The notes beneath the pieces were generated by a model. That model did no database searches. It was given only the letters and a program-made list of their open reading frames with translations, and was not told the origin of the DNA. The position numbers and the translations under genes were made by a program. Positions 1 to 5,391 of a stretch of 64,000 bases of DNA are shown in pieces; the stretch's first letter is position 1; every line of letters begins with the position of its first letter. This DNA comes from Chloroflexota bacterium (lineage in GTDB: Bacteria; Chloroflexota; UBA6077; SHYK01): the NCBI GenBank assembly GCA_009692845.1, contig SHYK01000003.1:67956-131955 (forward strand), read 5' to 3'.

Positions 1-924
1 GTGGTCGCGGTGAGCGGCGGCATCGACTCCAGTGTGGTCGCGTGCCTCCTGGTCAAGGCACTCGGGCCAGAGCGGGTGTTCGCGGTGAATATGCCGACCC
101 GGTTCAACGCCGCTATCACCCAGGACAATGCTCGGCACCTTTGTGCGATGCTCGGCATCGACTATCTCCAGGTGCCGATCGAAGCCCTTTATGAGCAGGT
201 GGCTGAAACGATCAAGGCGACTGAGTTTCCGAGCGGCCCTGGCAACTACACCCGGCTGGTCGATGAGAATATCCAGGCGCGCATTCGGTTTGCGGACGTT
301 CTCTCGGGGCTGGCCGCGAAGTACGGACTCCTGTTCACCAACAACGGCAATAAGACCGAGATCGCGCTCGGCTATGCGACTCTTTACGGCGATGTGTCAG
401 GGGCGGTGGCGCCCATCGGTGATCTCTTCAAGACTCAGGTTTTCGAATTGGCTCGCTTTCTGAACGAAACGATCTTCGAGAAGGAAGTCATTCCTGAGAA
501 CCTGATCAATGGCGAGACAGTCCCGAGTGCGGAGCTCTCCGAAGCCCAGGATGTGACCAAGGGTTTGGGTGATCCGATCAAATACGGATATCACGACGCG
601 CTACTCCGCCAGATGATCGAGTATCGCCAGCATCCAGCGGACATCCTCCAGTGGTTCCTGGATGGAGTGCTCTTCGACCGGTTGGGCTGGGACGATCAGG
701 CTCGCTTTGCGGAGTATTTCCCGACCAGGGCGGCCTGGGTCGATGACCTGGAGTGGGTGGAGCGGCAGGTCCAGACCAACTATTTCAAACGAATCCAGGC
801 CCCGCCGATCATCGTGCTCAGTAAGCGGGCCTTCGGCTTCGATTTACGAGAGACGCAGTGGCCCGCCTACACGCCGAAGGTCTACGTTGAACGCAAGAAA
901 GCAGTCCTCGAAGTGACCAGCTAG
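1..924 (+). CDS. nadE: NAD+ synthase, 3' part (5' end outside window)
   Basis: Catalyses the last step of NAD synthesis, adenylating nicotinate adenine dinucleotide and amidating it. The window opens inside the gene. The first visible residues form the ATP-pyrophosphatase P-loop SGGIDSS, which normally lies at least 25 residues into the protein, so the true start is upstream. Later blocks fit the family: ENIQARIR, the FTNNGNKTEIALGYATLYGD segment and the RAFGFD block near the end. The 307 visible residues and the FKRIQAPP tail resemble the synthetase domain of glutamine-dependent enzymes. An N-terminal nitrilase-like glutaminase domain may therefore lie outside the window, but that cannot be seen. 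The reading frame is intact to its TAG stop. Confidence 0.93.
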   Translation: MVAVSGGIDSSVVACLLVKALGPERVFAVNMPTRFNAAITQDNARHLCAMLGIDYLQVPIEALYEQVAETIKATEFPSGPGNYTRLVDENIQARIRFADVLSGLAAKYGLLFTNNGNKTEIALGYATLYGDVSGAVAPIGDLFKTQVFELARFLNETIFEKEVIPENLINGETVPSAELSEAQDVTKGLGDPIKYGYHDALLRQMIEYRQHPADILQWFLDGVLFDRLGWDDQARFAEYFPTRAAWVDDLEWVERQVQTNYFKRIQAPPIIVLSKRAFGFDLRETQWPAYTPKVYVERKKAVLEVTS

Positions 925-1071
925 GCTCGCCGCTCTGTTTTTTGTGCATCTCGCCCAAAGCGCGGCAATTCGATTTGGTTGGGTTCGCCCATGTCTGGGC
1001 GGCTGAGCCTGGTATGATCACGCGCCATCCTCCCTTTAAGGAAATGGCGACTCATGAGAGGGGGAAGAACC

Positions 1072-2532
1072 GTGGTTGCCGATAGATCCTCTGTGGCCGT
1101 CCCCGTCGTCGACAAGGCGGCGGTAGAAAAAGCACTCGCCCTGGCCAAGACCAGCGGCGTCAAGATCGTCGATTTCAAGTTTATCGATCTGCCGGGCACC
1201 TGGCAGCACTTCTCGATTCCGGTGAAGGACTTCGACGCGGATCTGTTCGCGAACGGCATCGGCTTCGATGGCTCCAGCATCCGGGGGTTCCAGAAGATCA
1301 ACGAGAGCGACATGCTCCTGTTCCCGGATCCGGACTCGGCCTTCGTCGACCCGATCCTGAAGGTCCCCACCTTGAGCATCATCTGTAACGTGGTCGATCC
1401 TACTAGCCGCGAGCACTACCGGCGCGACCCGCGGTACATCGCCAAGAAAGCAGAGGCCCACCTGGCCAGCTCGGGCATCGCAGATATCAGCTACTGGGGT
1501 CCGGAGTTAGAATTCTACATCTTCAATTCCATCCGGTTCGATCAGGGGCCGAACTACGGCTTCTACTACATCGACTCCGACGAAGGTATCTGGAACAGCG
1601 GGGCAGCCGCACCGAACCTGGGCTTCCGCCCTCGCTACAAGGAAGGGTACTTCCCGGTTCCGCCGGTTGACCGGCTGCAGGACCTCCGCTCGGAGATCAT
1701 CCTGAAGATGATGGACGCCGGAATCAACATCGAGGTGCACCACCACGAAGTGGCGACCGCCGGTCAGACCGAGATCGACATGCGCTTTGATTCCCTGATC
1801 AGCATGGCTGACAAGGTCATGAAGTACAAGTACATCGCCAAGAACGTCTGCTTCCAGAACGGATACGTGGCGAATTTCATGCCCAAGCCCATCTTCCAGG
1901 ACAACGGCTCGGGGATGCACGTCCACCAGAGCCTCTGGAAGGGCGGCACGAACCTGTTCTATGACAAAGACAATTCGTACGCGCTGATCTCCGAGATGTG
2001 CCGCCACTACATCGGCGGCTTGCTCAAGCATGCGCCTTCGATTCTGGCCTTCGCCGCGCCAACGACGAATTCGTATCGCCGACTTGTTCCAGGCTACGAG
2101 GCGCCGGTCAACCTGGTGTATTCGGTGCGGAACCGGTCCGCCTGCGTCCGCATCCCGACCTACTCCACCAGCCCAGCCGCCCGTCGACTCGAGTTCCGCG
2201 CCCCCGATCCGAGCTGCAATCCGTACCTCGCCTTCTCGGCATTGCTCATGGCGGGACTCGACGGGATCCGGAACAAGATCGAGCCGCCCGAGCCAGTAGA
2301 CGATGACCTCTACGAGATGTCTCCTGAAGAGCTGAAGAAGATCAAGTCAACTCCTGGCTCGCTCGAAGAAGTGCTGAACGCGCTCGAGGAAGACCACGAC
2401 TACCTGCTGCAGGGTGGGGTCTTCACGCAAGACGTGATCGATACCTGGATCGAGTACAAACGCGAGCGCGAGGTGGACCCGGTGAAGCTCCGGCCGCACC
2501 CGTACGAGTTCTATCTGTACTCAGACGTCTAG
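1072..2532 (+). CDS. glnA: Glutamine synthetase, type I (beta-like)
   Basis: Makes glutamine from glutamate, ammonia and ATP; a cytoplasmic dodecamer in this family. About 486 residues, the usual GSI length. Recognisable blocks are [10 protein letters not shown] near the N-terminus, the metal-site segment [19 protein letters not shown], the ATP-binding stretch [19 protein letters not shown] and the active-site block around RLVPGYEAP. The VPPVD and [10 protein letters not shown] segments look like the GSI-beta branch. A Tyr in [11 protein letters not shown] sits where the adenylylation Tyr lies in that branch, although a Tyr is also found there in some unmodified enzymes. I chose GTG 1072 because AGAGGGGG lies 7 bases upstream; an in-frame ATG at 1054 overlaps that ribosome site. 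Two strong hairpins follow the gene. Confidence 0.96.
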   Translation: MVADRSSVAVPVVDKAAVEKALALAKTSGVKIVDFKFIDLPGTWQHFSIPVKDFDADLFANGIGFDGSSIRGFQKINESDMLLFPDPDSAFVDPILKVPTLSIICNVVDPTSREHYRRDPRYIAKKAEAHLASSGIADISYWGPELEFYIFNSIRFDQGPNYGFYYIDSDEGIWNSGAAAPNLGFRPRYKEGYFPVPPVDRLQDLRSEIILKMMDAGINIEVHHHEVATAGQTEIDMRFDSLISMADKVMKYKYIAKNVCFQNGYVANFMPKPIFQDNGSGMHVHQSLWKGGTNLFYDKDNSYALISEMCRHYIGGLLKHAPSILAFAAPTTNSYRRLVPGYEAPVNLVYSVRNRSACVRIPTYSTSPAARRLEFRAPDPSCNPYLAFSALLMAGLDGIRNKIEPPEPVDDDLYEMSPEELKKIKSTPGSLEEVLNALEEDHDYLLQGGVFTQDVIDTWIEYKREREVDPVKLRPHPYEFYLYSDV

Positions 2533-2552
2533 AGAGGAAGGGCCCGTCTGCC

Positions 2553-2590
2553 CACCCTCTGGGGCCTGCGGCCCCTGACCCCCGGTCCGT
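2553..2590. repeat. GC-rich hairpin repeat (GGGGCCTGCGGCCCC type)
   Basis: A short palindrome, GGGGCCTGCGGCCCC, followed by TGACCCCCGG. It lies just after glnA and belongs to the dispersed intergenic family described under findings; a near-identical copy lies at about 29116. Confidence 0.6.
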
Positions 2591-2614
2591 AGGTGGAATG
2601 ACAGAATATTCGAG

Positions 2615-2642
2615 CCAGGGGTCCTCGGATGAGGACCCCTGG
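2615..2642. terminator. Perfect 12-bp hairpin downstream of glnA
   Basis: Arms CCAGGGGTCCTC and GAGGACCCCTGG are perfectly complementary around a GGAT loop. No clear U-run follows, so it may be a terminator or an mRNA 3'-end stabiliser. Confidence 0.6.
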
Positions 2643-2658
2643 CTGATCACGGTCTCTT

Positions 2659-2690
2659 GCAAGCCCTTCCAATTCACTTGGAGGGCTTGC
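2659..2690 (+). terminator. Second hairpin downstream of glnA
   Basis: GCAAGCCCTTCCAA pairs with TTGGAGGGCTTGC (13 base pairs and one bulged base) around a short TTCAC-type loop, followed by TTCT. It probably acts together with the hairpin at 2615-2642 as a double terminator. Confidence 0.6.
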
Positions 2691-2783
2691 TTCTAGAGTC
2701 GGACTTCGGTGGCTCGCGTGCGAAGATGCAGAATATGATGAGTCATATCGTCCGAGGCTGGGCATCTCTGGTACCCTCCTCGC

Positions 2784-3164
2784 ATGAGCATGTTCAAGGT
2801 GAGCGTTGTCGCCCGAGACATTAAAGACGAGAGCTTGTCTAGCGCTCCCCTGGAGGCGTTGGTGGATACTGGCTCGGAGCTGAGTTGGCTGCCCAAAGAG
2901 TTGCTCGCGAGCATCTCCATAACGCCTCTTCGCAAACGCAGCTTCGCTACGGCTACCCAACAGCTTGTCACCCGAGAAACCGGTTATGCCATTCTCGCGG
3001 CCGAAGGATTTGAAACGGTGGACGAAGTCGTTTTCGGTGAGCCCGGCGATCTGACGCTACTCGGTGTGAGGACTTTGGAGGGCTTCGGCGTCATGGTGGA
3101 CAACATAGCCCACCGCTTCGTTGCCACCACTACAATCGTCGCTGCAGGTCCGACCAGAGTATGA
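2784..3164 (+). CDS. Retropepsin-like (clan AA) aspartic protease family protein
   Basis: A 126-residue cytoplasmic protein with the single-lobe aspartic protease signature ALVDTGSELSWLP at about residues 28-40. A later LLGVRTLEGFGVMVD stretch is the second conserved block of bacterial clan AA proteins. Such proteins would act as homodimers, each supplying the catalytic Asp of DTG. No signal peptide is visible. There are two possible starts, ATG 2784 and ATG 2790. A TACCCT -10-like hexamer ends six bases before 2784, so the mRNA could be leaderless. The TGA stop overlaps the ATG of the next ORF (ATGA), which implies translational coupling. Substrate and physiological role are unknown. Confidence 0.75.
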   Translation: MSMFKVSVVARDIKDESLSSAPLEALVDTGSELSWLPKELLASISITPLRKRSFATATQQLVTRETGYAILAAEGFETVDEVVFGEPGDLTLLGVRTLEGFGVMVDNIAHRFVATTTIVAAGPTRV

Positions 3165-3316
3165 CTACGACCAGTCGCGTCTATCGAGGTTTTAAAGATA
3201 TTTCTGACGGGTCACTTATCCCCATGTCCTCGGTCGAGCTGGCTGCCCTGCAGGCGACGATGCCGCGAAACGGCCAACTGGTAGCGATGCCGTCTCTCCA
3301 GCTCGATTTGGGTTAG
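3161..3316 (+). CDS. Small 51-residue protein coupled to the aspartic protease
   Basis: An ORF starting at ATG 3161 whose first bases form the ATGA overlap with the stop of the protease gene. It runs to TAG at 3314-3316. The product begins MTTTSRVYRGFKDISDG and ends LQLDLG; it has no Cys, no membrane segment and no motif I recognise. The four-base overlap is the typical arrangement of a co-translated partner, so it may be a substrate, inhibitor or subunit of the protease. That is inference: no homology supports it. Confidence 0.5.
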   Translation: MTTTSRVYRGFKDISDGSLIPMSSVELAALQATMPRNGQLVAMPSLQLDLG

Positions 3317-3438
3317 CTCTTCATGTCCCAGGTATGGATGTCCGCGAAGTTGCCTCGGTTGTAGGGGTTCGTCTCCCCTACCCCGACGATGCCCGACTGA
3401 TACGCCATCGAGCTTGGGTGGGGTAGGCGGGCAGGAAG
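3313..3438 (-). pseudogene. C-terminal remnant of a family-5 solute-binding protein
   Basis: The minus-strand frame ends in YNRGNFADIHTWDMKS. This matches the end of the binding protein at 14477 (YNRGNTDDIHLWDIK), and the preceding HPSSMAYQSGIVGVG matches its NPSGVAIRKGVEGIG. Only about 40 residues remain, with no start or body. It looks like the leftover 3' end of a fourth binding-protein gene, since replaced upstream by the methyltransferase gene on the other strand. Confidence 0.7.
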
Positions 3439-3457
3439 GGCTTGCAAGCTTATTTCC

Positions 3458-3961
3458 ATGGAGGCTGCCACGACGCCAACTCTAGGTCGAGTCTTCAAGA
3501 CCCTGCAGTCCTTCTACTGGGGCTCACCGCGCACGACGTTCGTGGTCAACCCGATTACCGTCTTCCTGATCGACTCGTTAATCGAGCGTCGAGTGAAGGT
3601 GCCGGATCTCCGATTTCTACCTTTGCTGCTGTGGGGAAACCTCCAATACCGGCTGGTGGGGAGCTACCGCGCGGCTCTGGGGGGCGGCCCAGGGGGAGTC
3701 AGCCGAGGCCTACCCGAGGTGCTCGTGACCGACGGCCTATATGGGCTTACGCGCAACCCCATGTACTTGGGCCATCTCATTTTCTCGCTTGGCCTCTTTC
3801 TCGCCTTCCGCTCGCCATCCTCCGCACTACTCGCCCTGGGCAGGCTGGTCTATTTCGTGCGACGAGTCGATCTTGACGAAGATCGACTGGAGAGCGCTTT
3901 TGGTGACCCGTACCGGGTCTACAAACGTCGGGTGCGCCGCTGGATCCCAGGGGTCTTATGA
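3458..3961 (+). CDS. Isoprenylcysteine/phospholipid methyltransferase family membrane protein
   Basis: A 167-residue protein of the ICMT/PEMT superfamily, integral membrane enzymes that transfer a methyl group from S-adenosylmethionine to a lipid-like substrate. The hallmark blocks are TRNPMYLGHLIFSLGL at about residue 100 and, near the end, a Glu followed by FGDPYRVYKRRVRRWIP, which make up the SAM-binding C-terminal half. Hydrophobic segments lie before and after the RNPMY block. The start is ATG 3458. The true substrate cannot be inferred: relatives act on isoprenylcysteine, phosphatidylethanolamine or unknown lipids. The gene stands alone between two gene remnants. Confidence 0.78.
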   Translation: MEAATTPTLGRVFKTLQSFYWGSPRTTFVVNPITVFLIDSLIERRVKVPDLRFLPLLLWGNLQYRLVGSYRAALGGGPGGVSRGLPEVLVTDGLYGLTRNPMYLGHLIFSLGLFLAFRSPSSALLALGRLVYFVRRVDLDEDRLESAFGDPYRVYKRRVRRWIPGVL

Positions 3962-4036
3962 GTACGGGGGGTCAGTGCGCGTTCTTGAGTCCAGGGAGAG
4001 TCCGCCTCTTTCGGTTCCAGCGTCGTCTTTCTCAGC

Positions 4037-4246
4037 TTGCCAGAGGGGATCCGAAACGGGCAAACTGAGCCGCAGATTGTTGGCACGCCGGGCGAATACT
4101 ACTGGGGCGGCGCCGCGTCTACCGCCTTCTTTGTTTGCCCGGCAGAGGATCTGATCATGCTGTTCCTGACGCAGCTTATGCCCTCCAGCTCCTACCCCAT
4201 ACGCCGAGAGCTACGCGCCTGCATCTAAGGCTCCATCGTCGACTAG
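4037..4246 (+). pseudogene. C-terminal remnant of a class C beta-lactamase-like serine hydrolase
   Basis: The frame reads [17 protein letters not shown] and then [14 protein letters not shown] and [11 protein letters not shown], the characteristic end of serine hydrolases of the beta-lactamase/esterase EstB type. The frame stops at TAA 4226-4228. Reading through gives GSIVD and then TAG at 4244-4246, where intact homologues usually end. The TAA therefore looks like a Tyr codon (TAC) turned into a stop. The catalytic SxxK and YxN parts are absent upstream. This is a dead fragment, either degraded or left by a deletion. Confidence 0.75.
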
Positions 4247-4307
4247 GTAGCTTTCGCTGGAGGTGGCTGCATCGGAGAGCGACATCGCGGCCGAAGCAGG
4301 GACTAGG

Positions 4308-4727
4308 TCAGGAAGTGGCCCGCTGGGTCAGCCAGAGAATGGGTGCGATGTCGGTTGCGGCCTCGAAGCCGGGATCGCCCGTCACAATAGTCGCACCTAA
4401 TCCCGCGGCGAGCGCCACGGCAAAGCAGTCGGCATAGCCCATTCGCGTCCGTACTTTGATCCGCGCTGTTGCTACCGCAAGGGTCTGGTCCACCGGAACG
4501 ACCTCGATTGGCAGCTGCTGAAGTGCGGCCAAGAGAATCGCCGCCTTCGCCGGTCCCAGCCTCCGCTCCGTGTTGTACAGCGCCTCTCCCAGGTTGATCA
4601 CTGAGAAATACAACTCGACTTCGCCGCGGCTCTGGCGTACGAGGAGCTGCTGTACCTCGGCCGCGCCTGGCTCATCCTGGAAGAGTGCGAGGACGGCGAA
4701 GGCATCAAGGACGAAACGGTCAGCCAC
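4308..4727 (-). CDS. PIN-domain toxin, VapC-like
   Basis: A 139-residue PIN-domain protein, expected to be a magnesium-dependent RNase. The acidic residues are in place: VLDAFAVLALFQDEPGA at the N-terminus (first Asp), SVINLGEALY (conserved Glu), YADCFAVALA and TGDPGFE (C-terminal Asps). I start it at GTG 4727, inside the end of the antitoxin gene. GTGGCTGA gives an 8-base overlap with the antitoxin stop, the usual coupling in vapBC operons. A longer frame to 4766 would add a Pro/Arg-rich leader not seen in the family. Its RNA target is unknown. Confidence 0.85.
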   Translation of the reverse strand: MADRFVLDAFAVLALFQDEPGAAEVQQLLVRQSRGEVELYFSVINLGEALYNTERRLGPAKAAILLAALQQLPIEVVPVDQTLAVATARIKVRTRMGYADCFAVALAAGLGATIVTGDPGFEAATDIAPILWLTQRATS

Positions 4728-4992
4728 TCGCGGCGGCCTTGGCGGGCTGAAGCTTGGCTTCCTCACTTTCCTTTTCTGCCTGGCGCTCCTCTAACAGCGC
4801 CTTGGTCAAGGAGGGGCCTCCCCCGAGAATCCCCCGGGATTGAAGGATTGGATCGGGCAAGGCGGGGACCAGTGCCACTAGCCCGCCGTAATCGACGAGC
4901 TGTATGCGATCGCCTGGCTTGATTCCATAGCGTTTGCGGATTTCGCTCGGGATCACGACCCAGCCCTTGCTCGACACTGTTGGGGTTGACAC
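4720..4992 (-). CDS. AbrB/SpoVT-type antitoxin of the VapC-like toxin
   Basis: A 90-residue swapped-hairpin AbrB-family protein: the N-terminus reads VSSKGWVVIPSEIRKRYGIKPGD, the classic DNA-binding module. The charged C-terminal tail, rich in Glu and Lys, would bind and block the PIN toxin encoded next. The start is GTG 4992, with GGAGG six bases upstream. Two direct GTTATAC copies 21 bp apart (read on the minus strand) lie just upstream at 5004-5031 and are a likely autorepression site. Confidence 0.82.
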   Translation of the reverse strand: MSTPTVSSKGWVVIPSEIRKRYGIKPGDRIQLVDYGGLVALVPALPDPILQSRGILGGGPSLTKALLEERQAEKESEEAKLQPAKAAASG

Positions 4993-5003
4993 AATGAACC
5001 TCC

Positions 5004-5031
5004 GTATAACAATATCTCGTAAAAGTATAAC
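5004..5031 (-). promoter_or_regulatory. Direct repeats in the antitoxin promoter (candidate operator)
   Basis: GTATAAC on the plus strand at 5004-5010 and again at 5025-5031, exactly 21 bp (two helical turns) apart. They lie directly upstream of the antitoxin ribosome site. The stretch also contains AT-rich -10-like sequence. This spacing would let one AbrB dimer or tetramer contact the same DNA face twice. Confidence 0.5.
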
Positions 5032-5124
5032 GCCGGTGGCCCGCGTGAATAATCACGAGGGGAGATGGCGGAGGCAAGCCCCCGCGCTACATTTGGAACG
5101 TTGTTCTGCGACGAGCTTTGAGGC

Positions 5125-5367
5125 TTAGGTGTTGAGGGACGGGTACTGGAGGCGCATCTCGACGCGGCAGGCTTCGGCCTTTTCACGGTGGTTGGCACAG
5201 AAATGGTGGGTTTCCTCGGGGTCGGAGTCCGGAGCAGCTCCGCCCGCGAACACGCGCACCGCGTAGCCGGGGGTGCAGCTGGAGCCGCAACCCATGGCTT
5301 CGCAGGTCCCCAGGAAGCTGCCCTGTCGAAAGTCGACCCACCAGACGTCTTCGAATTCTTCAGTCAT
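5125..5367 (-). CDS. Small Cys/His-rich protein downstream of AAA+ ATPase 1
   Basis: An 80-residue acidic protein with clustered potential metal ligands: CEAMGCGSSC in the middle, then HHFCANH, then a further Cys (EACRVEM). The pattern suggests a small zinc-binding fold, but I recognise no named family. It follows the ATPase gene by a few tens of bases on the same strand, so the two are probably co-transcribed. ATG 5367 is preferred; GTG 5376 lies too close to the GGGAGGA ribosome site. It could be a substrate adaptor or cofactor of the ATPase, which is inference from position only. Confidence 0.6.
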   Translation of the reverse strand: MTEEFEDVWWVDFRQGSFLGTCEAMGCGSSCTPGYAVRVFAGGAAPDSDPEETHHFCANHREKAEACRVEMRLQYPSLNT

Positions 5368-5391
5368 GTTGTTCACATTCCTCCCGGAGCT

